A stretch of DNA of 64,000 nucleotides, taken from Lytechinus variegatus. Taxonomy: Eukaryota > Echinodermata > Echinoidea > Temnopleuroida > Toxopneustidae. The notes under the pieces are model-generated. The model ran no database searches, was not told where the DNA came from, and saw nothing but the letters and a program-made list of their open reading frames with translations. Where the stretch lies: positions 14,974,778 through 15,038,777 of the forward strand of contig NC_054755.1 of the NCBI RefSeq assembly GCF_018143015.1, read 5' to 3'. Shown here in pieces: positions 38,701 to 47,860 of the stretch (within the stretch, counting starts at the first letter, position 1; each line of letters opens with the position of its first letter). The position numbers were made by a program, and so were the translations under genes.

Positions 38701-41700
38701 ATTCGTTCATATTCAATGTTTACGGTTGCTTTTGTTATTTTTTTAAATAGAATTTTGATCGTTTTATTACTTGTTGAATAAGCCAGTTCGTAGTTCCTTT
38801 CTGTGCATGATCAAATGTTTCTACGCATGATTAGAGGAAGGTCATTTGTACTAAAGTGACAAGGTTGTTTAAAATCTAATGAGATAAGCACCAACTTTGA
38901 TGTCTTGATTATTCATATATTCTTTTGAATAGTGGTTTTCATTCACATTCACAAAAAACAACAATGCGTCCACGAACGACTGGTATTTCACAGTTTGCCA
39001 AGTACATTGTGCAACTTGCTATGATATGCATTCAAAGCAGGAATGCAACAAATACATTCATAAAGTGTTCATTTGTGTGCTATTCTAGTCCCCTGGTCTA
39101 TTCAATTTCTTCATCCTGCTATGTAGGGCAAGCTTACGTAATATCTTGCTTTGAAATCTGCCTATCATAATGAAAGAAATGAAAGGTCATTTGACCAAAA
39201 TTGTCCATGAAGTAACCACGAACTGGTCTATTGATGCTTCAGTTCTGATTATTACATGCAGGATTGAATGATAAAATTTCATGTAAAGTATTTTTTGGTC
39301 ATTTTCGATGTAATTTGCCTCTTTGGTGAATATATTAAGGTTTAGGTACCCCCTCTTCAGTGGGTGCCTGGATATTCGAGTGACCTCGGAAGTGGCCTTT
39401 TGATTTAAAATGTTACTTGTAATATGTGATGTCTATTTTTATTTGTAATTCATGTTCTATTCAGTTTTGTACAGATAGACGTGATGTTTTTACTAAAATC
39501 CCTTTATCTATTCATCCATATCTATCTATCTATCTATTTATATGGGCAATAGCGTATTTTAGGACCCATTTCGCAGACACGTGTTTAACGTTCAGAATCT
39601 ACTGAGAATGCCAGCCCGTCAAATCACAATTTATGGTTGGAACTACCCCTTATCGACCACCTTATCTTCTAAGCATCGTATCTGCAAAAATATTCATCAA
39701 TTTTACCCAGTTTTCGTCTCATCTGTGGAGAAAATTGAGCAGATCAGATTCCCATGTTTCGCTCGGCGACTCCAATTCAATCCGCGTATATATCGACGAA
39801 TACGACGATTTTACATTTTTTGCTCATTTCCACCCGTCTTTTGAAACCGACCACCCGCGATACACAAAGTTTACGGCCGATTCTTGTTGCGGTGGCGAAA
39901 TATTTTTACTTTTCCAAATCAGTTCTATGATGTCAACATAATAATAATAATAATAATAATAGGCATTTATATAGCGCCATCTATCTAGAAATATTCTATT
40001 CCGAGGCGCGTTGTTATTATTATTATTACCCCGGCTTTAGCTCGAGCTGCCTCTCAGCGCTCATGCATTCAAGGAATTAATCCTGCCGGGTACCCATTCA
40101 CCTCACCTGGGTGCTAAATGATCGTCTCACTACTTCCACTACGAGCTCCGGCGTGCACATGATTTGACGATTGAGAACGGTTATTTGTTATAAAGCCTTT
40201 TCATATCGGATTTCTTGGTTTTTCAGCGGGGTTTGGGTCTGGCAAATACAATGTTGATTAATTCTACAAATTTTTTACTTTTTGTTGCTTCTTTTTTTCT
40301 CGTAAAATCAATTCTTACCGTTTCTATCGTTTCTAGTGTATCATTTGTAATACGCAATAACCTTTGAAAAATTTGAGAAAATATCAGGTTTGAGAATAAA
40401 TAAAGACAAAACCTTTATTTTGCTGTTAGGCCCCCTCTCCGAAGAAAACGTTAGAATGCCTTTTGGTAAAGTAGTAGAAGTCATTAAAATATTGGGTATA
40501 ACTTTTTCATTGGATGTGGAGGTACAGGAAAGGATAAATTATAAAGAGATCTTAAGCAAAATTAAAAATTTGTTGAATTGGTGGAAACAGAGAGATCTCA
40601 CTTTAATGGGAAAAATTGAATTGTTGAAAACATTTGCACTCTCGAAAATAATTTTTGTATCGTCACTCACCCCAGTACCACCTTGGGTTTTTCATGATGT
40701 TGAAACGTTAATGTTTGAATTTTTATGGAATGGGAAAGACAAAATAAAAAGGAACATTATGTGCATGGATTACGAAAAAGGAGGGCTTAGAATGATAGAT
40801 TTTCACTTATTTGTATTTGCACAAAGGATTATGTGGTTAAAGAGACTCATACTCGGAGATTCGAAAATAGGATGGAAACGATTTTTTATAAATAGGACAC
40901 GTAATTTTGGAGGTTTACTAATACTTTTTAGTAACATATCTTTAAATTTGTGCAGATTGTCCCTACCAAGCTTTTACATAAACATGTTGGAAATATGGGG
41001 TGCTACGAAAGAAATATTGCTTAAAAAGGAAACGTCAAAAAGAAATGAGATATTCTTCAATAATAAATTTATACGTTTGGACGGAAATATGCTATTTGAA
41101 GAAAGCTTATTTCTTAGAAATATTTATAAAATACATCATTTAGTTGATGACAGGGGTAATTTTAAATCATCTAGAGCCTTCCAGAGGATGGGATTAAAAG
41201 AAGATGAGATAGAATATCTCCACACAGTATATGAAAATATTCCAGCAACGTGGAAATGTCTCTTGAAGAAAACAGACACATGCAGGGACACAGTTTTAAA
41301 TTTCGAATTTATGTTTCATGGAAATGTGAACACAATAGCTAATGTTACATCAAGGAAAATCTATAAAGCTTTGTTAAACATGAAATCTGAGAGGTCATGC
41401 GCTGTTAAAAACATTGAAAGAATATATGACTTTTCTGAAAAAGATACTGATACAATATTTTTAAGACCTAGGGTAGCTACCTTAAATAGCAAGTTAAGGG
41501 AGTTTCAATTTAAATTGCTGTATGAACTTGTATATACTAAAAAATATTTTTTTAGATTTAAATTATCAACACATAATCTATGTTCGTTCTGTGGCAAATG
41601 TGAAGAGACATATGAGCACATATTCTTCACCTGCGAATACATAAAAACTTTATGGAAAGACTGTGGTTGTTTATTTAAATTACGTCAAATAGAAAATGTT

Positions 41701-44635
41701 AATTGGAAGGATATTCATATTGGAGTTAAGGTTTTTGATATAGGGAAGGAACAATTACTAAATCATATTATCTTTCTAATTAAATTTATGATATTTGAGC
41801 ATAGTAAGGCTAAAAGAAGACCCCCAACCCCTCAAGAGATAAGGAAAAAGATATTGGAAAAGGCACGTGGAAAATTATCCGGTCACCTGAGGAAGTGGGA
41901 CAATTTTCACACTTCATGATGACGAGGCACTCCGAATCCATTTGTTTTTGTTTTTAATAAATGCATGGCACTTATTTTCATGACAGCTGCCTTAACACTT
42001 ATGCGGACAGATGAAATGCATTTGATCTGGTGGAGGTATGTGTGTGTGAGGGTGTTTGTGCGTGAATCGGTTTTGAGTGTGATGGGGGTGGGATGTGAGT
42101 GTGCGGGAAGGTCCGAATAAATCCTATATTTTGATAAACTTACAGGTTTCTTTACAGAGTTTTCTTTGTGATAAATGGGGAATAATTCGATTTTAGACTG
42201 CACTTTGTTTTTCTTCAATTAACATATGTATTATGTATATATAACAAGTGGAATGCCTCTGGCCGTCTCACCTGCATCACGCGGTTCAATATAGCAGCAG
42301 TGCTGACTTTGAATACTACTCTAACTCGCACAAGATGTTCAGTGATACATGGTTACTCTTATGTCCACTTTTTATGAACTAGACCAATAAACTTACAGAG
42401 ATATGATGGTTATTCAACAAAAAACCCCAACATGGCCAAAGTTCATTGACCTTACATGACCTTTGACCTTGATCATGTGACCTGAAACTCGAACAGGATG
42501 TTCAGTGATACTTGATTACTGTTATGTACAAGTTTCATGAATCAGATCCATAAACTTTCAAAGTAAGGATGGTAATTCAACAGATACACCCAATTCGGCC
42601 AAAGTTCATTGACCTTTGACCTTGGTATGTGACCTGAAACGCGCACAGGATGTTCAGTGATACTTGATTACTCTAATGTCCAAGTTTAATGAACTAGACC
42701 AATAAACTTTCAAAGTTATGATGGTAATTCAACAGATACCCCCGATTCGGCCAAAGTTCATTGACCCTAAATGACCTTTGACCTTAATCATGAGACCTGA
42801 AACTTGCAGAAAATGTTCAGTGATGCTTGATTACTATTATGTCTAAGTTTCATGAATCAGATCCATAAACTTTCAAAGTTATGATGGGAATTCAACAGAT
42901 ATCCCCAATTCGGCCAAAGTTCATTGACCCTAAATGACCTTTGACCTTGGTCATGTGACGTGAAACTCATGCAGGATGTTCAGTGATACTTGATTAACCT
43001 TATGTTCAAGTTTCATGAACTAGGTCCATATATTTTCTAAGTTATGATGACATTTCAAAAACTTAACCTTAGGTTAAGATTTCGATGTTGATTCCTCCAA
43101 CATGGTCTAAGTTCATTGACCCTAAATGACCTTTGACCTTGGTCATGTGACATGAAACTTTATTAGGATGTTCAGTAATACTTGATTAACCTTATGGCCA
43201 AGTTTTATTAACTAGGTCTATATACTTTCTAAGTTATGACGTCATTTCAAAAACTTAACCTCAGGTTAAGATTTGATGTTGACGCCGCCGCCGCCGTCGG
43301 AAAAGCGGCGCCTATAGTCTCACTTTGCTTCGCAGGTGAGACAAAAATGTAAAATAAAAGAATGTACATCAGACACAACAAATTGAATTGATTTATAATT
43401 TATGACATTATTTAAATTCATTTTTGTTAAGAATTGTCAAATGTAACCATAATATTTGTAAGTTCAAATCAAACTTTGTAATGAATGTTATATTTTACTA
43501 TGTTCAATTTTGTTTTATGAGAGAAGAGAATAAAAGATTACTAAAAAAAATAATAATTTTAACGCGCGCAAGGTGGTCGGTTTCAAAAGAGGCGGTCGAT
43601 ATGTAGTAGTCTCACCATACCGTACATATTAGAAGTCTAATTTCATCTTCGAGATAGGCTGCAGAGCCCTTTAAAGATTACAGCAGACGAGATGGATGAT
43701 GAAACTAAGATAGATCTAACTTTAGACCGAATGTTAGTATAGGCCTAGACTCTTTTGTTTATTATAAAGATCATAAAAGATCATATTCAAATGGCTCGTA
43801 GTCTGATAGTAGGCCTAGGTTTAACTTAAACTCAGGTTTAAAGTTGTGGTTTAAGTATGGACAGCCAATTGTTACATAAATCACTATGAGATATAATATT
43901 TCAGCTCATTTGGGTCTCAAATCATTCATAATTGTCTCTAAAAAGTATAAATAGATGATTGTCTTCACCATCGATGAATCTGGAAAGAGCACAGTAGAAC
44001 ATAAGAAACATACAACTTAATAAAAAATTTGATACTATGGTCTTTCCGTACTTAAACCACAACTTTAAACCGGAGTTTAACTTAAGTTAAACCTGCTATA
44101 CGGGCCAATACCCAGGTGTTGTGTGTCCGAACAGGTTGTGTGTACGGACGATCAATTTTAGAAAGTCATTTGGAAAAATTTACAAGCGAAGTTTCATCAA
44201 TTTTTAGTAGAAAATGTTAGGAAATATTATAGAGAACAAAATAGAAGATGATTACTTCCATTGAATTCATATTTTTGGTGTAATCCTAAGAGTAAGACAA
44301 AAAAAGAAGGCTTCAAAAATATAAAGTGTCCGGACACCCGACCCCCATCCTACTAGTGCCCATACGGTAGGCCTATGTCTAAAGATAATTCTAACTCAAT
44401 GCCGCAAAATACCTTCTTCAATCCTAATAAATCGCAAGAAAGTTGATCTAGATATAGACCTACTCCATTCATGCATTACCCTACCTGTTACATCAACACT
44501 TTCAATAGTAACGGACTCCTCTAATCTCTCTTCTGTCCTTCCATTAGACTGGTCATCATTTCCACTGTCCACTTGCTTCACAGTCGGCAAAGTTACTTCC
44601 TCAGCCAAATTATTTGTTTCATTGATTAGCGACAT
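19851..44635 (-). CDS. Gene B: large disordered/coiled-coil Q-rich protein, family unknown (7 exons)
   Basis: Spliced CDS, complement of 19851-20777, 25688-25977, 28989-29091, 32267-32478, 33035-33454, 33999-34367 and 44485-44635; 2472 nt, 823 codons plus TAG. Each exon has GT and AG borders and the phases join exactly (1,1,1,0,1,0). Order: acidic N-terminus (1-50), Ser/Thr/Pro-rich region (52-173), Glu/Asn-rich region (175-313), helical basic segment (about 325-384), a small exon (385-418), coiled coil (about 436-515), Ser/Asn-rich region with an RG patch (about 655-678), an amphipathic helix (about 687-709) and a Q/V-rich tail to 823. I do not recognise the family. The introns hold three LINEs and many foldback elements. 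The annotated start is the first ATG in frame, but this frame stays open for 54 codons upstream and encodes a membrane segment, so the true N-terminus may be longer. Confidence 0.72.
21440..25520 (+). mobile_element. Decayed non-LTR retrotransposon (CR1/Jockey-like LINE)
   Basis: The ORF2 regions occur in order but in several frames. Endonuclease: MGTFNCRGAQ..ILLVQEHWLY near 21880, then GGDLNADLTN near 22300 and SYIDDFIIP..SDHTPV. Reverse transcriptase: 23500-24250, with SNYRGITASSTIGKVLE, LQFGFQKGKS, ALLDAQKAFDIVWH and LRGVKQGSVLSPTLY; the usual YADD reads LADG, so the second catalytic aspartate is lost. C-terminal CKFCHSELESVVHFVGECP zinc motif near 25170. At least four frame breaks and an insertion of about 165 bp near 23138-23305. 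The 3' end has GATACAG/AGAAGAAG repeats near 25500. It lies in the last intron of gene B. Clade assignment is tentative. Confidence 0.8.
25688..25977 (-). CDS. Gene B exon 6 (coiled coil)
   Basis: The acceptor ends ATTAATGTAG after a long T-rich tract; the donor is AAG/GTAAAC. Two bases complete a serine codon, then 96 codons. The heptad-like EQMRKYESQLEVLRAKNESL continues to LLGEERRIK. A decayed LINE fills most of the next intron. Confidence 0.75.
26267..26490 (-). repeat. SINE-like repeat, truncated, (AAT)n end
   Basis: An AATAATAATAATGG tail at 26267, then tatatagcgcac..ggcgctttaaaaaggca, a second ATTATTATTACCCCGG, tcctgccgg.tacccattta..cacctgggt and gatgaatttcttgctgaagga. Copies at 39936-40170 and 59040-59337 share this order; the last keeps a tRNA-like head. 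The orientation is inferred from that copy. Confidence 0.6.
26956..27163. repeat. MITE-like element with GGTGTT/AACACC words
   Basis: Starts TTACACTACAAAAAATCCGG and ends GGTGCAGTGTAG. The interior has many GGTGTTGATTTAACACC-type complementary words (tgttaaaaaacacc, gtctaacaccag, caacaccaat, ctggtgttgtttc). No coding capacity. Confidence 0.55.
27164..28985 (-). other. Intron 5 of gene B, no further exon seen
   Basis: AT-rich; includes text related to the AT-rich inverted-repeat family (tttgatgaaattttcaaagattttt, 27398) and a CCGGGGGGGGGG piece near 28363. The 28690-29070 minus frame is a read-through of exon 5 into the intron. Confidence 0.4.
28989..29091 (-). CDS. Gene B exon 5 (small internal exon)
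   Basis: Acceptor TTTCTTGCCGTTTGTAG and donor T/GTAAGT, both strong; 34 codons plus one base, IPLQNFRLNSAIKLSTTDHT then WTTCDEDVMSNDIN. It resolves the phase mismatch that exons 4 and 6 would have if joined directly. Confidence 0.65.
30811..30969. repeat. Foldback element 1 inside the CR1-like LINE (GGGGCCCGTTTCAC)
   Basis: GGGGCCCGTTTCACAAAGGA and the complementary GAAACGGGCCCC, with subterminal ttgcaactgttgtaactttgcca/tggcaaagttacaacagttgcaa and catggtagttgcc/ggcaactaccatgg. CTGG occurs on both flanks. The arms pair for nearly the full length. Confidence 0.75.
30972..31129. repeat. Foldback element 2 inside the CR1-like LINE (GGGCTCCGTAACACAAAGG)
   Basis: Starts GGGCTCCGTAACACAAAGG and ends CTTTGTGTTACGGAGCCC, with gcgacgaattgcaaatg/gcgattgattgcaaatc arms. 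It directly abuts the first foldback element, separated only by TG. Confidence 0.75.
32267..32478 (-). CDS. Gene B exon 4 (helical basic segment)
   Basis: Acceptor TTGGCTGCAG, donor TTG/GTAAGC; two bases plus 70 codons, phase 1 in and 0 out. It encodes a predicted helix, QAKEWHDSIVRRVARLRGLS and on to LVRSLEHMG. Confidence 0.7.
32882..32912 (+). repeat. GATA microsatellite
   Basis: Imperfect TAGA/GATA repeats (gtagatagatagatagagagatagatgag) in intron 3 of gene B. Confidence 0.7.
33035..33454 (-). CDS. Gene B exon 3 (Glu/Asn-rich)
   Basis: The acceptor ends CAAATCAG and the donor is CTCAG/GTATGC; phase 1 to phase 1, 139 full codons. The composition suggests disorder: DDPVEESTGSNVLDKAND at the start, then many E, N, T and Q. 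Confidence 0.65.
33500..33662 (+). repeat. Purine-rich tract and (AGT)n microsatellite
   Basis: Almost pure A/G from 33500 to 33580, followed by agtagtagtagaagtag repeats to 33662. The plus-strand open frame at 33465-33665 is an artefact of these repeats. Within intron 2 of gene B. Confidence 0.7.
33999..34367 (-). CDS. Gene B exon 2 (Ser/Thr/Pro-rich)
   Basis: Acceptor TTTTTGGCCAGCAG, donor AAACAG/GTAGCT; phase 1 to phase 1, 122 full codons. An NVT sequon lies near its start. A Ser/Thr/Pro-rich stretch is followed by a charged segment rich in K, R, E and H. Confidence 0.7.
34532..35646. repeat. 1.1-kb inverted-repeat element with GTAGGGGAAGGCGGG ends
   Basis: GTAGGGGAAGGCGGGTAAGTTG (34532) pairs with CAACTTTCCCCGCCTTCCCCTAC (to 35646). 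The arms repeat ggctcaacttgcccc/ggggtaagttgagcc several times (34720-34770, 34975-35015, 35600-35635). A second foldback element (35127-35420) is nested in its right half. In intron 1 of gene B. Confidence 0.65.
35127..35420. repeat. Nested foldback element, GGCCCCGTATTCTGATAG family
   Basis: The left end ggccccgtattctgatagcaggtttaacttaaaccc and the right end gggtatcagaatacgggcca are complementary; the inner arms share gaagttgtggtttaagtatgg and ccatacttaaaccataac. A second copy lies at 43793-44108. Confidence 0.7.
35647..37030. other. Intronic stretch without gene
   Basis: Part of intron 1 of gene B. At 36700-36840 two similar lines (ggtattctgaaaacgttcttatct and ggtattctgaaaatcttcttaac) suggest another worn foldback repeat. 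Nothing else recognised. Confidence 0.4.
37031..37945 (+). repeat. Approximately 900-bp purine (GAAA-rich) tract
   Basis: Nearly every base is A or G on this strand, built from aaagaaagaaag, aaggaaaag and gaaagaaaaaa words. Long phenylalanine- and leucine-rich minus frames (37318-37966) are artefacts. In intron 1 of gene B. Confidence 0.8.
38199..38270 (+). repeat. Two-copy 35-bp tandem duplication
   Basis: ttgtatatataagatatttttatatatccgtcc occurs twice in direct succession without visible change. Confidence 0.8.
38453..38580. repeat. Foldback element, GGTCCTGTAACACAAAGG family
   Basis: Starts GGGTCCTGTAACACAAAGGT and ends TTTTGCGTTACAGGGCCCT, with arms gcgattgatcgta and ttagcgttcattgc. Same family as 536-663 and 30972-31129. 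Confidence 0.7.
38581..39935. other. Intronic stretch without gene
   Basis: AT-rich part of intron 1 of gene B. There is a short TATC microsatellite at 39515-39545. The frames at 39581-39941 overlap each other and have no recognised domain. Confidence 0.4.
39936..40170 (-). repeat. SINE-like repeat, truncated, (AAT)n end
   Basis: ATAATAATAATAATAATAATAGG, catttatatagcgcca, a second TTATTATTATTACCCCGGC, tcctgccgggtacccattcacctcacctgggtgc. Same order as 26267-26490. Confidence 0.6.
40355..42235 (+). mobile_element. 5'-truncated L1/Tx1-like LINE with open C-terminal ORF2
   Basis: The frame starts in the RT palm after the catalytic block: FEKISGLRINKDKTFILLLG (about 40365), then ILGITF, the conserved LMGKIELLKTFALSKIIFVS, FLWNGKDKIKR and YEKGGLRMIDF, to a terminal zinc motif C-SFCGKCEETYEHIFFTC near 41590. 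It is open for 509 codons from the ATG at 40390 to the TGA at 41917-41919. Endonuclease, fingers and catalytic DD are absent, so it is dead on arrival, yet no stop interrupts what remains, which suggests a fairly young insertion. The T/G-rich 3'UTR runs to about 42235. In intron 1 of gene B. Confidence 0.8.
42265..43342 (+). mobile_element. Tandem-repeat transposon with GTCTCACCTGC hairpin end (pearl/HINE-like)
   Basis: GTCTCACCTGC at 42265 and GCAGGTGAGAC ending at 43342. About five or six units of ~165-175 bp read gacctttgaccttggtcatgtgacctgaaact..caggatgttcagtgatacttgatta..aagtttcatgaac..aactttcaaagttatgatgg..caacagatacccc..cggccaaagttcattgaccc. The array is followed by ACGCCGCCGCCGCCGTCGG, AAAAGCGGCGCC and the hairpin AGTCTCAC..GGTGAGAC. 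Same plan as 3110-4432. In intron 1 of gene B, directly after the L1-like LINE. Confidence 0.65.
43793..44108. repeat. Foldback element, GGCCCGTATTCTGATAG family (second copy)
   Basis: The arms ggtttaacttaaactcaggtttaaagttgtgg and ccacaactttaaaccggagtttaacttaag face each other; the ends read gtctgatagtagg and cctgctatacgggcc. Same family as 35127-35420; the left end is more worn. Confidence 0.65.
44485..44635 (-). CDS. Gene B exon 1 (first supported ATG)
   Basis: ATG at 44635, 50 codons plus one base, donor ACAG/GTAGGG; phase 1 matches exon 2. The frame is open upstream to 44797, with no further ATG before the TGA at 44798-44800. Confidence 0.6.
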
Positions 44636-44637
44636 GA

Positions 44638-44853
44638 TTAAGAGCTGATTTTCTTGAAGAAAATGAGAAGCGTTGCAAGGAAGACCCCAATATAGAAAGA
44701 GATATAAAGCAAGAACTGCACTGATGTAAGTTGAAAAGAGTCTTCGGTTTGCTCCGTCATTTGCCTCAAGAATGTCAGATGATGTAAAAATGACTTGTCA
44801 ACAAAAGATGCATGATTTTTTTGCATTTTCGTGCGACAGGTGCGCGTTTCCAT
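44638..44853 (-). CDS. Small ORF with one membrane segment, upstream of gene B start
   Basis: 71 codons from ATG 44853 to the TAA at 44638-44640, ending two bases before the gene B ATG and in another frame. A second in-frame ATG lies at about 44759. The C-terminal half is one strong membrane segment (SVQFLLYISFYIGVFLATLL) followed by KK. It could be an upstream ORF that lowers or couples translation of gene B, a real microprotein, or a chance frame: the alternative frame over the same bases is also hydrophobic. No family recognised. Confidence 0.3.
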   Translation of the reverse strand: METRTCRTKMQKNHASFVDKSFLHHLTFLRQMTEQTEDSFQLTSVQFLLYISFYIGVFLATLLIFFKKISS

Positions 44854-44860
44854 GGTGCGT

Positions 44861-45823
44861 TACTATGATAAAAGTGAACCGCGTAATGGGAGCAATTATT
44901 TAGATGACATCACAATTCAACTTTTGCGTATTTAGCTCATGGTACCAGTTGTAGATTATGACGTCATATCAAATCTGCGCATGACGCGCGTGACGCATCA
45001 AGACGGCATTATGGGAAATGGGAAGGAGATAGGGGCCGGTTGGAGGGATCCAGGGGTTCCCATAATTTTCACCAAAGTGATTTTGTGTTCAATAATTTTG
45101 TAACTTAATTTTCTGAATCAAATCAAGACATTTTTTAAACAAAATTAATCATTGATCTATCCTGGGTATCACTGGAATATTATATTCAACTTAGGAAAAA
45201 GCATCCTTCTATGTCTGAAACGAATTCATGTTAATGCTTGTCAATAACTTGAACCTTGAAACTGCTCATATCGTTGGAATAATGATACTGTACAAAGTTT
45301 AAATTTTAATCTATATATTGATCCATACTTATGTCAGTTTAATGTAGGTATTCCCGTCCAATTTTATAAAGAAGTGACTTGAATTTATTAATGTGCATTT
45401 AAATTCACGCGTTTTCGTTTTCCCGGAGATATAATATAATTTCAAAATCAGACAATGGAATTAATGTAAAGACACTATAATTTATTTATAATCATTCAAA
45501 TAAGTCTATGGTCAAGACTATTCAAATTTGAAAATTTCAATATTTGGCATGTGCTTTTAATTTCGTTCTATGGCAAAGATCGAGGTCTAATAAGTTAACG
45601 AATGTGCTTTTTTTCTAATTTTGGGCAATGAAATTCAGGAATTGCGCATTTAATTTAATCAACAATGACGGATAGGATTGCTGGAGCATCCAGTTTAATT
45701 CTTGATTCATTAGAGTTCAAATTAATAATGTGGAATTCTTTTTTTTTTGCATGGTATCTATATCTATTGCCTAAACAAATTTATGATAACATTAGAATTG
45801 TTATGCATTGTGGCTAAATTTGT
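44861..45823. other. Region upstream of gene B, no gene
   Basis: AT-rich. It would contain the gene B promoter if exon 1 is as called. A TGACGTCA-like and CG-rich segment lies at 44955-45015 (atgacgtcatatc..gcgcatgacgcgcgtgacgc). No TATA box can be assigned with confidence. Confidence 0.35.
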
Positions 45824-46550
45824 TTAAAGCCCCCTCACACCTAACCGAATGTAGGCGGACGAAGGGTGACGAATGTGATAAATGAACGAAATGCCCGCGA
45901 ATTCAACGAATTCAAATACAATTTCAGTCAAATCATGCATGCGATCAGTAACCATTGTCAAATTTTATCAACGAACTGTAAGCGAAGGATACGCAAATGA
46001 CACGCAAAGGATGTCGATTTTTCGGTTCACCTCTTTAGGAAAATTGCGGCTGAAGGCGAGCGAAGGGTATAACCCCACAAGATGAACGAAAAGTGAGCAA
46101 TGGTTTGATATGGCGTGCGATTAGAAACAAAGACGAGGGAATAGATCGGGCAATATTGTTCGTTGTGTCATCGTGTTGCTTCGATACAGGTTCTTTCGAG
46201 ATCGGTCCACTTTGGCAAAAGCGCGAAGAGGGACATTGCGTGACAAAAACACACGAACGATAAACGAACGATTACCGCAGATAAATAAGAGATGCTGAAT
46301 AAAACAGATGACCAACGATTTTTCAATTCGTCAGGAAATTATAAACATGTTCAAAATTTCCGCGCAAATTTGAATAATCGCAGCTGTTAGTTCGGAAAAT
46401 GTACTAACGCCAAAACGAAGGTTAAATATGATTTACTATCAGATACCATTGAAAACGATTTTTTTTAAATGCCTTTCGCCAGCCATCGCAAGGCATATTT
46501 CAGGCAATTCGGTTAGGTGAGGGGGCCTTAAGGTGTGAGGGGCTTTAAGG
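45824..46550. mobile_element. TIR element filled with CGAA words
   Basis: Starts TTAAAGCCCCCTCACACC then TAACCGAAT; ends ATTCGGTTAGGTGAGGGGGC, followed by a second end-like word GGTGTGAGGGGCTTTAA. The interior is rich in ACGAA, GCGAAGG and TTCG words, densest near both ends (45855-45910, 46245-46275). No coding capacity. Related in plan to 9966-10620 and 53861-54300. Confidence 0.55.
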
Positions 46551-46660
46551 ACAATTCTATATTCTTCCTTTTTACCCGACAATGCTGAGTGTGTGTGCAT
46601 TTTCATTAATGTTTACTTTCTTCTTTTTTTTGTTCTTTTCAACTTTATTACAAGTCTCGA

Positions 46661-46858
46661 GGGAGGATCTAGGATTTTCACGAAGGTGGGGGTGGGGGGC
46701 ATTTTGTTCAGGAAAATTTTAAATCTAGAAAAGAAGATTTTCACTGCAAAATCGAGGTAATTTGTTCAAGGAAAAAGGGTCCCCAAATGCCTATGCATGA
46801 CACATTCCAGTAAGAAAAAATATTTTTGTGCCTCTCAAAAGTAAGTCCGCCACTGACA
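46661..46858. repeat. MITE-like repeat with GGATCTAGGATTTT ends
   Basis: GGGAGGATCTAGGATTTTCA and the complementary-type end AAGTCCGCCACTGAC, with GGGGGTGGGGGGC just inside. Related to 10903-11073 and 54632-54892. Confidence 0.5.
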
Positions 46859-46859
46859 T

Positions 46860-47640
46860 GTCCCTTTTTATACAAATCTTCAACTTTATTCAATTTCAAA
46901 GGTGATCCTCTGTATGTCAAGCATGATAGATTTGGAAGGGATGGCTCCATACCATCCACCGTTGCCTTTATTCTTACTTCATCTTAGAAAAAAAACATTA
47001 TTATTGTAGTACATTTTATAACATTATATCAAAATATTACTAACAGGAAGAGTAGGCCTACACATGAAATAGAATCGCCGAATAATCAACATATTTTAAG
47101 TGATTTGTTGCTTTAAATCTTAAAATGCTTGCCTATATACGGGAATTCGTTTGACCAAACGCCATGCAACATCTGATTTCGAATGCCCATTTCTTAATTT
47201 CCGTGCACCTATACTTAACACATAAATAACACACTTGAAAAAGATTTTGCAAATACAATGTGGAAAGGATGGCTTTAAACTCCCATTCCTGAAATCGCAT
47301 GCTGTTTGTAAGAACTCAATTGGTTCACTTGAAAATGATGCTTTGCAGATATATCAACCCACATGCGGAAAATGGTTATGCTCGCGAATTCATTAAATTG
47401 CATGCTGCTTAATCTAAATTCTTGTGACTTGATTTGATAATTATTTTGCGCGAAAAGTGTGACAAATAATGCAATACAATTAATGACAAAGTAAACGAGG
47501 TTGATGGTCAAACCATTAATTGAATAATTTAAATGAGATAGTAACGAAAAACTTATTGCATTAGGGGAAAGTATTTTCGCCAGTAACGACGTACTGCAGG
47601 AGTTTCAACACTTGTTATATCTTTGAAACGCAAGTCGACT
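46860..47640. other. Intergenic stretch without gene
   Basis: AT-rich, with no supported gene or repeat; short minus frames have no recognisable domains. Confidence 0.35.
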
Positions 47641-47660
47641 TCGATTCTGACGAGTGTTAC

Positions 47661-47860
47661 GGAACTTAGATTATATAAATCAAAAGTCCAGTAGGCAGTT
47701 CTTTAAACGTATATACAACAGACATTTATTAGTTGAGATGCAACAACAATGATCACTACTGCGTCATCTTGGTAGCAGCCATAACTTTCTCTATGCAAGT
47801 GGTCACGTGTAATAACAAAGTATAGTCTACGCTTGCAGACCTTTATCAGTTATCACCACA
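47661..47860 (-). repeat. 3' LTR of the Ty3/gypsy element
   Basis: Matches 52706-52905 over 200 bp with one visible difference. Starts (sense) TGTGGTGATAACTG after a purine tract. Confidence 0.85.

Noticed and set aside
42265-43342. CRISPR-like or host satellite array
   Set aside because: Units are long, degenerate and without spacers, and the array is bounded by transposon-type ends with a second copy elsewhere.
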